DNA from: a virus
DNA length: 27,703 nt
Strand: one strand, 5' to 3'
Virus record (IMG/VR): IMGVR_UViG_3300009503_000100
Span: 1 to 27,703 of that record
A program made the translations under genes and the position numbers. The notes below the pieces were generated by a model. The model did not search any database. It was given only the letters and a program-made list of their open reading frames with translations, and was not told where the DNA came from. Below are positions 6,013 to 13,766 of this stretch, piece by piece. The stretch's first letter is position 1; each line of letters begins with the position of its first letter.

Positions 6013-7560
6013 TCACCACGCCCCGTATATATTTTTGCCCCTAAATTCATTATGTAACTTTTCCGAAATCGTTTTAACGAGGCGGTCAACGTCAACGTCG
6101 CTATTAACATCCAAATTAAACGTGTTGCTCATTATAACCGTAGCACCTATTGGAGCGCCAGCGCGATTAACGTATTCGCCAGCGTGTAATTTATAGTAAC
6201 CCGTCGTTGGGATATAACCACCTATTTGGCGTGGAATAAACGAGCTCACAGCACTAACCGCTCCACTTACAATGCCGCCAACAGTTCCGATAACACCACT
6301 GCTTGCCCCCGATACCGCTTGCTCCATCCGTTGTTTTAATGAAGCAAAAAATTGAACTATATTGTCAATGCCGATTTGCATGTTAGTTAAACCTTGGATA
6401 AATCGTGAAACATTCGTTGTGAACCATGAATAAAGGCTATTAATTGCATCAACGAATTTCAACGCGTTTTCAACAAACCAATTTGCGATAGCGGATATAT
6501 TCGGAAGTAATATCGTGCTCCATATGTTGCCTATATTTTCTGCGATTATCGCGAATGCATCCTGTAAAATCAACCATACGTTTTCTAAACCTATTCCAAC
6601 TTTTTCAACGACGTAATTCAACGCATCTTGTAGAGTTAACCATACATTCTCTAAACCTATTCCTATTTTTTCAATAATATAGTTCAGTCCACTTGCAATT
6701 TGGTCAAACACTCCCTGCGCTTTTGTTTGGATTTCTTGTTGTGTTTCGGGCGGTATAATCGCATCCACTACTTTTTTTGCTTCCTCCTTTGCTGCCTCAA
6801 TCGTTAATGAAATTTTGGATGTATCTAATTTTGATAAATCTAATTTTGATAAATCCAGCACCGATAAATCAAATTTGGATAAATCAAATATTTTAGACCA
6901 ATCAATTTCCGCTGTTGATATCTTAAATTCTGGTGTAATACCCCCAAGAGAAGTTTTAATTGCGGTTACAAGCCCGTCTAAATCCAGCGCTTTAGCAAAA
7001 TTTTCTGGTATCTGTTTTTCCCATATATCTTTTGATGCTTTAATGCCTTCTGCTAATTCCCAATACCCACCTATCAACTCCTTAATACCTTCGCTGATTA
7101 TATCTGTTTTACCAGTCACTAATCCAACGATTACTTTAACGAACCCCATCAACAGTTTGACTAATGGAACGATAACTGGTAAGAGCACCTTAATCAAGAT
7201 AATAGATAATACGGCGGCGATAATCATTAATGGAGCAAGAACGAAGCGCAATAATTTAAATAATGGCTCAACTACCGTGTTCAGAAAGTCCTTTAAGAAC
7301 ATTACGAACTCTTCTAAAATCTTGCTCAAGAACTCAAGAACGAATACCCCTGTAGTAAGTAGAAAAAGTATTTCCAGGACAGGCTTAAACAATTCTGATA
7401 ATCTATCCAATAATTCAAGAATACCCCCCTTGAATGCATCCTTTAACTTGCTTGTCATTGTCGATATTCCACCGCCTGGTTTATCAGCGAATGCTACACT
7501 AACCTTTCTCTGCAATTCTTCAATACCCGTTAATTTTAGACGAACCGCCAATTCTTCCAT
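6013..7560 (-). CDS. tape measure protein
   Basis: A 515-residue protein with long helices, two hydrophobic stretches (about residues 60-85 and 105-150), and a C-terminal domain typical of tape measures: GGYIPTTGYYKLHAGEYVNR, then a beta stretch and DVDVDRLVKTISEKLHNEF. Tape measures fill the tail tube and set its length, at roughly 1.5 Angstrom per residue, which would imply a short tail of about 75 nm here. Internal repeats are present: five FDLSK/LDLSK-type pentads (about 225-249) and two tandem 22-residue units (about 293-336). It directly follows the chaperone frames (TGATG overlap at 7558-7562), as in siphovirus tail operons. A GTG at 7563 is an alternative start. Confidence 0.85.
   Translation of the reverse strand: MEELAVRLKLTGIEELQRKVSVAFADKPGGGISTMTSKLKDAFKGGILELLDRLSELFKPVLEILFLLTTGVFVLEFLSKILEEFVMFLKDFLNTVVEPLFKLLRFVLAPLMIIAAVLSIILIKVLLPVIVPLVKLLMGFVKVIVGLVTGKTDIISEGIKELIGGYWELAEGIKASKDIWEKQIPENFAKALDLDGLVTAIKTSLGGITPEFKISTAEIDWSKIFDLSKFDLSVLDLSKLDLSKLDTSKISLTIEAAKEEAKKVVDAIIPPETQQEIQTKAQGVFDQIASGLNYIIEKIGIGLENVWLTLQDALNYVVEKVGIGLENVWLILQDAFAIIAENIGNIWSTILLPNISAIANWFVENALKFVDAINSLYSWFTTNVSRFIQGLTNMQIGIDNIVQFFASLKQRMEQAVSGASSGVIGTVGGIVSGAVSAVSSFIPRQIGGYIPTTGYYKLHAGEYVNRAGAPIGATVIMSNTFNLDVNSDVDVDRLVKTISEKLHNEFRGKNIYGAW
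6553..6684 (-). repeat. tandem 66-bp repeat inside the tape measure gene
   Basis: Two adjacent units of 66 bp encode NYIIEKIGIGLENVWLTLQD.. and NYVVEKVGIGLENVWLILQD... The nucleotide copies share blocks such as TCTAAACCTATTCC and differ mostly in synonymous or conservative positions, so this is a diverged in-frame duplication. Such duplications lengthen the protein, and in a tape measure the tail, by a fixed step. Confidence 0.85.
6814..6888 (-). repeat. five 15-bp units encoding FDLSK/LDLSK pentads
   Basis: Five consecutive 15-bp units encode FDLSK, FDLSV, LDLSK, LDLSK and LDTSK within the tape measure. On the plus strand the block ATAAATCTAATTTTG recurs. The pentad is short for a coiled coil and may form a flexible or beta-solenoid spacer. 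Confidence 0.85.
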
Positions 7561-7727
7561 CACAACTTACCCCGCATTAATTTTCTTTGCATCTTATCCA
7601 TATCACCCACTTGTCTATAGATTTCTACCGTTCTATTAACCAAATACATCGCAATATCAACGTCTAAATTATCCACCTGTTCGGGCGTGAATCCGAACTC
7701 TCTTGCCATCAGGAAGTAAATATCCAT
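7560..7727 (-). CDS. tail assembly chaperone, T-like frame (reached by -1 frameshift or own start)
   Basis: The 55-residue frame from the ATG at 7727 reads MDIYFLMAREFGFTPEQVDN and so on to LMRGKL; its TGA overlaps the tape measure ATG. It lies where phage lambda encodes the T part of gpG-T. The same frame is open upstream through 7763, and a canonical slippery heptamer in the preceding gene would fuse 98 residues of that gene to 67 residues of this frame, making a 165-residue G-T product. The internal ATG has no Shine-Dalgarno site (GCAGGCGC precedes it), which favours the frameshift route. In known phages both G and G-T bind the tape measure during tail assembly. Confidence 0.75.
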   Translation of the reverse strand: MDIYFLMAREFGFTPEQVDNLDVDIAMYLVNRTVEIYRQVGDMDKMQRKLMRGKL

Positions 7728-7735
7728 GCGCCTGC

Positions 7736-8056
7736 TTACGTTGTTGTCTCTGCGCCCGTCGTAAAACCCATTAGCGTCATTGTTGCGTTCACTAATTCCA
7801 TAATTGAAGCGTCTGCTTCCATGTTCAATATATTTTCTGTGTTCGTTGGAAACGGTGCCTCTTCAAGGCATTTAGGAAGCACACCTATAATCAATTTTCC
7901 GAGTTTAATGCTAACTTCCTTACCCTGCATTACCATGCACTCGTCAAGAAGAAATGCAAAGTCTTTGAGTTTCGGTTTCCGTATAACGAATTTTGCAGGT
8001 TTGCCTTGGTATGTAGTTTCCACTATCGCTTTTCCATTTTCTATTTTCCACGCCAT
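7736..8056 (-). CDS. tail assembly chaperone, G-like frame
   Basis: A 106-residue protein starting at an ATG with a strong GAGGTGA and a 4-nt spacer (a GTG 24 nt upstream is less likely). It begins MAWKIENGKAIVETTYQGKP and has the size and place of tail assembly chaperones: after the tail tube gene and before the tape measure. Near its end, residues MTLMGF contain the G GGT TTT slippery site, and termination follows at GAETTT. Known chaperones of this type are made in excess of the frameshifted form and coat the tape measure until the tube polymerises. The family is weakly conserved, so synteny and the slip site carry most of the argument. Confidence 0.75.
   Translation of the reverse strand: MAWKIENGKAIVETTYQGKPAKFVIRKPKLKDFAFLLDECMVMQGKEVSIKLGKLIIGVLPKCLEEAPFPTNTENILNMEADASIMELVNATMTLMGFTTGAETTT
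7763..7769 (-). promoter_or_regulatory. -1 programmed frameshift site G GGT TTT
   Basis: In the zero frame the codons are ATG GGT TTT ACG, so the heptamer G GGT TTT fits the X XXY YYZ rule exactly (X = G, Y = T). Both tRNAs can re-pair in the -1 frame (GGG TTT). The -1 frame is then open across the zero-frame stop at 7736-7738 into the T-like frame. The site is 9 codons before that stop, as expected for tail chaperone frameshifts. Confidence 0.75.
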
Positions 8057-8101
8057 AAAATCACCTCTAAACTTACTCACTAATTTAATTTAGACGTGTA
8101 T

Positions 8102-9079
8102 TTAGAAGGGATTTGTCGCCGTGTTGTTGATTGCTTCTGCAAGTGTCCACGTCCTGGCTTTCAATGCAACGTCTGCACTTACCATTTCGCCAGCGCTGAC
8201 AGGGGTCGCATAACTATCCAACACCACGCCACCAAATGTTAGATGTAGCTTCCTGTTATCCGTTCCTGTTTTTCCGTTATCAATTAATAAATCCAGCGTG
8301 GTTTCTTCTATTGTTGACTGCGGCGAAGTTGCAGACGTTGAACCATACGTTCGTTTCAAAAGATTTGCGTCTTCAACAGGAACGCTTAAACGTATTTCGT
8401 AACCCACGTTGCCTTGGAAATGATTTGAAGCGATACGAGAACCCAACGATGTTAACAACGTGCTATTCCTTGTTATGGTTATGCTTGCTTCTTGAACGTC
8501 CGACAATGTCGTGCCATCTGGTAATTCCACTGACGCCATACCGAAGTGAAACGCAGGTTCTGTTTCTGTTGCTATCGTTCCAAGCGAAGAAGAAAACGCT
8601 TCGTCTGCATAAGCGAAGTCTAATGAAACCGTGACAGGCGCCTCTTTCCTGCATGTTATCGCTGCTGAATTCAATATGCACCCTTTAAGCGTCCTTATAA
8701 TATCGCTTGTTAAGTCATGTCCAACTTCAACAACAACGCTTGGAATTGCTGAAGTAGGTTTAAGCGTGCTTCCATCCACCCATACATGCGTATACGGTCC
8801 AGTCCCCGAGACTGTCGAGGTAGTCCCTGCAACTATTGAAAGCCACCATGGATTAGCCAACGTAAATTCTGCTGTCAATGTTCCTTTAAATGCCCCTGGG
8901 TATGATACCTGCGCTTGGTTATCGCCCAACCCATAGCCCAACGCCATAGCGTTTTCAATTCCGAACGTTGTTATCTTTTGCTCATGTCCAAATACAAGCG
9001 CTGGCGTCCCGCCCGATTTGAAGGACGTTTCTTTTCCGTATTTCGCATAAGTATTTACACCAGTCCCAACAATTGCCAT
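8102..9079 (-). CDS. major tail tube protein
   Basis: A 325-residue beta-rich protein without hydrophobic helices, located between the tail completion genes and the chaperones, as the tube gene is in siphoviruses. It begins MAIVGTGVNTYAKYGKETSF; strands such as GAFKGTLTAEFTLANPWWLS and AITCRKEAPVTVSLDFAYAD fit the tube fold of long tail tube proteins seen in archaeal and Gram-positive phages. Tube proteins form stacked hexameric rings through which DNA passes. GGTGGTGA stands 4 nt before the ATG. The base composition is richer in GC than the small neighbours, as for other high-copy structural genes here. The size is above average for a tube protein, so an outer Ig-like domain is possible. Confidence 0.7.
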   Translation of the reverse strand: MAIVGTGVNTYAKYGKETSFKSGGTPALVFGHEQKITTFGIENAMALGYGLGDNQAQVSYPGAFKGTLTAEFTLANPWWLSIVAGTTSTVSGTGPYTHVWVDGSTLKPTSAIPSVVVEVGHDLTSDIIRTLKGCILNSAAITCRKEAPVTVSLDFAYADEAFSSSLGTIATETEPAFHFGMASVELPDGTTLSDVQEASITITRNSTLLTSLGSRIASNHFQGNVGYEIRLSVPVEDANLLKRTYGSTSATSPQSTIEETTLDLLIDNGKTGTDNRKLHLTFGGVVLDSYATPVSAGEMVSADVALKARTWTLAEAINNTATNPF

Positions 9080-9094
9080 ACCATCACCACCTAC

Positions 9095-9247
9095 TCACTT
9101 TGATAATTCTTCATTAATCCTGTTTCGCACTAAATAAAAACGTAATGGAGAAAGCGCTTTCAATTCGTTTGCGAACGTCGGGTTTTTCTCTTGAAGCTGT
9201 TTTAATATTCGCGCTCTTTGCGCCCAGTAATCCATCACTTCACTCAT
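9095..9247 (-). CDS. 50-aa helical protein between tail genes
   Basis: The frame reads MSEVMDYWAQRARILKQLQE and continues KNPTFANELKALSPLRFYLVRNRINEELSK. Its ATG overlaps the stop of the upstream gene as ATGA, which strongly suggests translational coupling, and it ends 15 nt before the tail tube gene, so the gap is used. The sequence is helical and charged, with no membrane segment. I recognise no family; a small tail assembly factor or minor tail component is likely from position only. Confidence 0.6.
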   Translation of the reverse strand: MSEVMDYWAQRARILKQLQEKNPTFANELKALSPLRFYLVRNRINEELSK

Positions 9248-9624
9248 ACACTGCTGCACCTATGTTTCATTATAATCGTAATTTCTTTAGCATTCGTTTT
9301 TGAAATCGCAGTGAAGACATCCCGCCCGAGCATTACGTTATCGCTGTTGAATTCGCCGCATTCGCTTAGGTTGTACCCGTTCGCTTGCAATGAAGAAATG
9401 AAATATTTTGTTGTTAATGTATTTGTTGAGGAATCTACGAGCGGTCCACCTAATATAGATATACCTGTCAAAACCGCATTCTCTAATGCTGTATCTGTTT
9501 CCGCTGGTGTTGTTGTCCCTGTCCCAACGCTCAATGTTTGAATAGGGTTTGCAGTGCTGTTTGAATAGATGCGTTTTAAGATTAATTGCTTACCCGCATT
9601 CGTTATCACTCCACCTGTTGCCAT
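9244..9624 (-). CDS. conserved phage tail-region protein of unknown function
   Basis: A 126-residue protein beginning MATGGVITNAGKQLILKRIY. The pattern NAGK..IL.R.Y, then LSVGTGTTTPAETDTALENA, then a GRDVFTAISKT.A.EI motif is shared with a family of phage proteins usually labelled putative tail or tail-fibre protein; its biochemical role is not established. The ATG overlaps the preceding stop (TAATG) and has GGAGG 7 nt upstream. It sits between the tail terminator candidate and the tail tube. A role at the tail surface or at the head-tail junction is plausible. Confidence 0.55.
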   Translation of the reverse strand: MATGGVITNAGKQLILKRIYSNSTANPIQTLSVGTGTTTPAETDTALENAVLTGISILGGPLVDSSTNTLTTKYFISSLQANGYNLSECGEFNSDNVMLGRDVFTAISKTNAKEITIIMKHRCSSV

Positions 9625-10070
9625 TACAACGCCTCCACGAACTTAACAACTGAAATGTCTATAACGAAGCGCCAAAGTCTTATCGTTCTATCACTTAAAT
9701 CCCTTATCGTTGTGATTTTCATATAGTCTGCGTTTAATCCGTTGTAATCTTTTCTATCTGCGTATATTATACGTTTAACTTCATTCAACAATTTATTTGC
9801 GTGTTGCCGTCCAGCATCTACTGTGTCCTTATACGTCGTTCTGATGTCCACTGTTAACGTATCCTCTGCGGATATTGCAGGGTAGCCGATTCCCGTCGGT
9901 GTTTCTGTTCTTGAGACTTGATATATTGTTATTAAATCTCTTTTAAGCGCTATGTTCCAGTCCATAACTTTCAATTTGTAAATCGGAATAATATTCGGTG
10001 TAATCCCGTCGGTGTTATTTGCATTCCAATTCGTTTCTAATAACTCCGCTAAATATTCAACGTAATCCAT
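9624..10070 (-). CDS. tail terminator / tail completion protein candidate
   Basis: A 148-residue alpha/beta protein starting at the ATG at 10070 (MDYVEYLAELLETNWN); a TTG 9 nt upstream is an alternative. The N-terminal helix, a central TLTVDIRTTYKDTVDAGRQH strand-helix and a C-terminal IRLWRFVIDISVVKF strand are what small tail terminator (gpU-like) proteins show. It lies directly after an HK97-gp10-like gene, which it overlaps by 14 nt, and before the tail tube genes. Terminators cap the tail tube and join it to the connector. The assignment depends on position and size. Confidence 0.5.
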   Translation of the reverse strand: MDYVEYLAELLETNWNANNTDGITPNIIPIYKLKVMDWNIALKRDLITIYQVSRTETPTGIGYPAISAEDTLTVDIRTTYKDTVDAGRQHANKLLNEVKRIIYADRKDYNGLNADYMKITTIRDLSDRTIRLWRFVIDISVVKFVEAL

Positions 10071-10467
10071 ACTTACCAACTACCCATTTAATCGCAGGTC
10101 TCAAAAAAGGTTGTGCGTCTGTTCCTTCTTGTTCTATCTTCTTTGCGATTGCATAGGCTGCACTTACTTGTTCCTTTTTACCACGAACGCTTAATTTTCT
10201 TCTTACCCAACGCAAAAGATGTTTCGCTGCGACAGGATGTGGAGACGTTCCAAATTCTATACACGAAGCATAAGGAGCAGTATACACAACTTCATATTCG
10301 GTATTCGAAACTTTGCGAAGAATTCCGCTGTTCAAAAGAAAACCCATGTCTGGTGTTCCGTTTTGTATCATATTTTCGTTTGCTTTTGCTAATAATTCGC
10401 TTGAAACTTTGCGAAGTATTTTGTCCTGCAATTTTTCTATATCCCCTTTAGCGAATTCAATTTGCAT
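10057..10467 (-). CDS. HK97 gp10-like head-tail joining / tail completion protein
   Basis: A 136-residue protein with the hallmark of the HK97 gp10 family: a helical N-terminus, then YTAPYASCIEFGTSPHPVAA and a C-terminal QEGTDAQPFLRPAIKWVV. In known phages this protein belongs to the head-tail joining set. GGAGG lies 8 nt before the ATG at 10467, which is preferred over a TTG at 10482. It overlaps the connector gene by a couple of codons only if the TTG is used; with the ATG the genes just touch. Order in the operon (connector, gp10-like, terminator, tube) is that of standard siphoviruses. Confidence 0.75.
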   Translation of the reverse strand: MQIEFAKGDIEKLQDKILRKVSSELLAKANENMIQNGTPDMGFLLNSGILRKVSNTEYEVVYTAPYASCIEFGTSPHPVAAKHLLRWVRRKLSVRGKKEQVSAAYAIAKKIEQEGTDAQPFLRPAIKWVVGKYGLR

Positions 10468-10468
10468 T

Positions 10469-11302
10469 TTATAAGCCTCCAATATTCACAAATTCTTTAT
10501 AAGCGCTTAAAATTTTTTCTGCTCTTGTTTCGTAGTCCTCAGCCAACGCTTGATAGTTAATTGTATTCACGCCCTCGGGGAATGTTAAATTCCTATAACT
10601 CGTTCGTAATAACTCCGCTGCGGTTAGTAATATTGTTGCTTGTTCTATATCTGTTGGAATTTGCCAAATTGTATTGCCTGCTAAATGAGACGCTGCCGTC
10701 GTTCCGTTTGCGCCCCTCGTGCAATTCGTAAATGATGTTGCAGTTTTGCTTTCGTATATGATATCTTCTTCACCTATACGAATAACTCCTGAATTTTGAT
10801 ATTCCACTGTTGATGCTGTTGGGATAGTCGTGTCTAATGCTGTAATATCACTGCTCAACGTTTCGCTTGCGCCCCCGTAGCGATACGAAATCACAACGTC
10901 AAACGGAACTCTAAAATAGGTAAATATATAAAGAATTCCACGCTCATAATCCAACCAATAATCTTTATCCCTTCCTTCTGTTTTCGTTGTTAGATAATTT
11001 TCCCATTGCGAACCATCGAATATCAATAATTCATCGCCGTTATTAATACTCAACTGCTTAACGTTGCGGTGCATGAGAAATATGGAATATCCTGTCGCTC
11101 GTTTGTAAACGCTGTTCGTGTTTGGGTGTTCTCTGTATACTCGTTTAATGCGCCACGTGTGCCTCGTGTAATTATCTATGTAGTCCTCTTTACCTCGTAT
11201 TATCGCTTCAACGTCCGCTTTTGTTGGTGTTGTGCTGGCGCTGAAATCGTCTATCTGAAGGAATTTCGCAACTTTCGTTGGCGTTGTATATATCGTTGCC
11301 AT
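10469..11302 (-). CDS. head-tail connector (gp6-like adaptor) with inserted surface module
   Basis: A 277-residue protein. Its ends match adaptor proteins that bind the portal: an N-terminal TTPTKVAKFLQIDDF with a helix ADVEAIIRGKEDYIDNYTRH, and a C-terminal helical part (EQATILLTAAELLRTSYRNL). Such adaptors usually have 95-180 residues. The extra length comes from a beta module at about 150-214 (GVIRIGEEDIIYESKTATSF and NCTRGANGTTAASHLAG), a pattern otherwise common in phage fibre proteins. GAGGGAG stands about 5 nt before the ATG. The module may decorate the neck. Good confidence for the adaptor, less for the function of the module. Confidence 0.65.
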   Translation of the reverse strand: MATIYTTPTKVAKFLQIDDFSASTTPTKADVEAIIRGKEDYIDNYTRHTWRIKRVYREHPNTNSVYKRATGYSIFLMHRNVKQLSINNGDELLIFDGSQWENYLTTKTEGRDKDYWLDYERGILYIFTYFRVPFDVVISYRYGGASETLSSDITALDTTIPTASTVEYQNSGVIRIGEEDIIYESKTATSFTNCTRGANGTTAASHLAGNTIWQIPTDIEQATILLTAAELLRTSYRNLTFPEGVNTINYQALAEDYETRAEKILSAYKEFVNIGGL

Positions 11303-11304
11303 GT

Positions 11305-11424
11305 CTACTCCCTCAACATTTCCTCAACTTCACGCTCTGATAAACCTTCTACATCTTCCCAACGCATTTTTTTCTTTCGCATTAATTCAATTCGTTTTTT
11401 ACTTATCCTTAATAAATCAAACAT
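11305..11424 (-). CDS. 39-aa charged helical protein
   Basis: The frame reads MFDLLRISKKRIELMRKKKM and continues RWEDVEGLSEREVEEMLRE. GGTGAT precedes the ATG with a 5-nt spacer, the ATG overlaps the fibre gene stop as TGATG, and the stop falls just before the connector's ATG, so the frame fills the only gap between these genes. It has a basic first half and an acidic second half, both helical. I recognise no family. It may be a small assembly factor for the fibre or connector. Confidence 0.65.
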   Translation of the reverse strand: MFDLLRISKKRIELMRKKKMRWEDVEGLSEREVEEMLRE

Positions 11425-13754
11425 CACAAATCACCACATACTATATCGTCGTATAAAGCGTCCTGCTTCGTTCTGATATCGTACGGGCTCAATTCCAAAG
11501 GCTGCCCGCCAACTGAGATATCACCATAATAACCTGGTTCATGAACATGTGTCCCAGTGTTTGCAAAATCTTTACAATATATTGTATAATCCGTTTGGAC
11601 TCTGATTTCTCCTTCATTCGTTATTTTTTTAACTCCTACATTATCTACATCCACAACTATCTTTGTTGTGCCATTTACAGGATTCAAAAAGTATAGATTT
11701 ACGCCATTGTCCAGATTAAACGAAGAAGAGAGCGGGTAATTCGCAAACGTTGTCCATGAGGGCATATCCCCGAAGATAACTTCATTTGGAATAGGATATG
11801 ATTGTGAATTTTTACATTTAATTTTGCTGTTGCTGTCATAGAGATGCATTTGGGTTTTGGGCGTTACGCTGTTTTGGAACTCTAAATAATTTGCAGTTAA
11901 TGAATAACCTGGGTTAATTTGAATTTTATCAAATTTATGTTGTCCATTATCTATAATCGTTAGATCCCCTACTAAGTTAACCGTGTTCGTATGGTTAAAT
12001 ATCGCCGCTCCTTCTAAAGTAATATTCCCTTTTGCGTTCCACATCGTGCTTGCAATTGAAACATTCGCAGCCGTCCCAATGGAGAACGTTGAATTAGTTG
12101 TTAACGTTGAAGCTGAAGTGATATTAACTGTGCCATCCGCAGAAAATGTTGAACAATTGATTGAATATCCATTGCTATTAAATATTGTGTTCGCAGTAAT
12201 CACTAATCCGCTCGGTGAAATATTTGCCCCCAAAGTATATGTGGAATTAAATGAATTAGTCATGATATCTGGTTGCTTGACTGTTAGAATACCTGTGCAA
12301 TTTGAACCTTTGAAACCTGCGTCTGGGTCTTCACTGTTAAATTGCCCGTAAACATCAAAATCGCCGTTGGATTTTTTGTTAACGAACCAACGATTATTAC
12401 CTCCACCATAAAATTTAACTGATTTGTTATAAATGGTATTTTCGAATTGTAATTTTCCATTAAGGTAAAAATATATACTTATTTGAGCCCCTGTAGCGCT
12501 TGTAATAATACTATCCTTGATTGTAATCGGAACTGTGCAATTATACATATGGATAGAGGGGTCGCCAGTCGTATACGTCGTGAATGAATTATTTTCAATT
12601 ACTATTTGATTGTATCCTGCAACTTGTGCAGGGTATCCAAATGCAAAAGCAGCGTAATAACTCTTCATATTTACATATTTGAGATATATAGAAGAGTTAT
12701 TCCCAGCTACGTTAAGTCCACCCCAGATAGTATTTTTTCCGAGTTGGAGAGGATTTGCGCTTGTCCCTTCAAAATAGATTTTTCCATAAATTACTTGAGC
12801 GCTACCAGACGAACCTCCATCAATTACTGCGCCAGGCGTGGTACATTTCCATGTATCTTGTCCATTAATATACACCCACCCAACTTTCACGTTATCTATA
12901 ATTTCCCACGTATAATTGTTGTTTCCACCGACAGTAGAAATGTTAAACTGAAAATCAAGATTTTTTGTTTTGAGCACGACGTTTTGGGCATCCGCACCAA
13001 AATACCAATTACTACCCGTGCATGGTGTCCTTGTTGTTGAAAGATAACCTTGCACCGTAAATATTGCGTTTGCTTCATTTGTTCTGAATGCGTTTGAGCA
13101 TGAATTGCTAAATGAACCCGCATTACCAGAGTGCCCGATTGTCAACTCAACCCCATTCGCTAATGTTTTCCAACCCGCACCCGAAAAAGTTAATACATTT
13201 TGGACGTTAGTACTATTGTTGAATTTTGTTTGATAACTTCCTTGCGCTGTCAAATTCCAAAATGTCATAGACCCTGAAATATCAATATTATTTGAGGCGG
13301 CGTTGAGTGTGATTGTTCCATTATTGTGGTTAAACGTTCCACCAACATAATAACTTAGATTTCCTGAAATTGTGCATGAACCCGAACTATTTGGAGCGTT
13401 GAAAGTTCCATCGGAAAATATAGATAGAGCCCCGCACGATAATATATACGCTGTATTTGCTGTTCCAAGCGTTCCATGTATTTCAAGAGAGGTAGCTGCC
13501 GTTATTGTTCCAGTGCTCGTTTGAACTACTCCACCACTCGCTACAGTGAACGTTGGCGAATTAATAGAATATGTTGATATGTTTAATACTCCGTTAATCC
13601 AAATTGAATTCACAGCAACGTTAACGTCGAGTAAAATAGTATCTCCTACTTGAATAATAACGTCATCCGAAGAAGTAGGAACTGCGCCACCCTGCCAAGA
13701 ACTACCACTACTCCAATTCCCGCCCCCCGTTCCGTTTGAGTAGATTGTTGCCAT
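11424..13754 (-). CDS. large beta-helix fibre protein of the head-neck region
   Basis: A 776-residue, Ser/Thr/Asn/Gly-rich protein that begins MATIYSNGTGGGNWSSGSSW. Repeating short strands (for example NSIWINGVLNISTYSINSPT, GTITAATSLEIHG, NLVGDLTIIDNGQ) point to a right-handed beta-helix, the fold of tail spikes and adhesins. A later part includes GQFNSEDPDAGFKGSNCTG and a compact C-terminus (PGYYGDISVGGQPLELSPYD). It has no signal peptide. Its place between the capsid decoration genes and the connector, not after the tail genes, suggests a head or neck fibre. The upstream ribosome site is weak (GGTAATGCGAT). Confidence 0.6.
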   Translation of the reverse strand: MATIYSNGTGGGNWSSGSSWQGGAVPTSSDDVIIQVGDTILLDVNVAVNSIWINGVLNISTYSINSPTFTVASGGVVQTSTGTITAATSLEIHGTLGTANTAYILSCGALSIFSDGTFNAPNSSGSCTISGNLSYYVGGTFNHNNGTITLNAASNNIDISGSMTFWNLTAQGSYQTKFNNSTNVQNVLTFSGAGWKTLANGVELTIGHSGNAGSFSNSCSNAFRTNEANAIFTVQGYLSTTRTPCTGSNWYFGADAQNVVLKTKNLDFQFNISTVGGNNNYTWEIIDNVKVGWVYINGQDTWKCTTPGAVIDGGSSGSAQVIYGKIYFEGTSANPLQLGKNTIWGGLNVAGNNSSIYLKYVNMKSYYAAFAFGYPAQVAGYNQIVIENNSFTTYTTGDPSIHMYNCTVPITIKDSIITSATGAQISIYFYLNGKLQFENTIYNKSVKFYGGGNNRWFVNKKSNGDFDVYGQFNSEDPDAGFKGSNCTGILTVKQPDIMTNSFNSTYTLGANISPSGLVITANTIFNSNGYSINCSTFSADGTVNITSASTLTTNSTFSIGTAANVSIASTMWNAKGNITLEGAAIFNHTNTVNLVGDLTIIDNGQHKFDKIQINPGYSLTANYLEFQNSVTPKTQMHLYDSNSKIKCKNSQSYPIPNEVIFGDMPSWTTFANYPLSSSFNLDNGVNLYFLNPVNGTTKIVVDVDNVGVKKITNEGEIRVQTDYTIYCKDFANTGTHVHEPGYYGDISVGGQPLELSPYDIRTKQDALYDDIVCGDL

Positions 13755-13766
13755 ATCGCATTACCA

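Noticed and set aside
6815-7639. A long plus-strand frame (274 aa) opposite the tape measure
   Set aside because: It is the mirror of the tape measure codons (serine/aspartate repeats on one strand give lysine/asparagine on the other), has no ribosome site or promoter, and would be alone on its strand.
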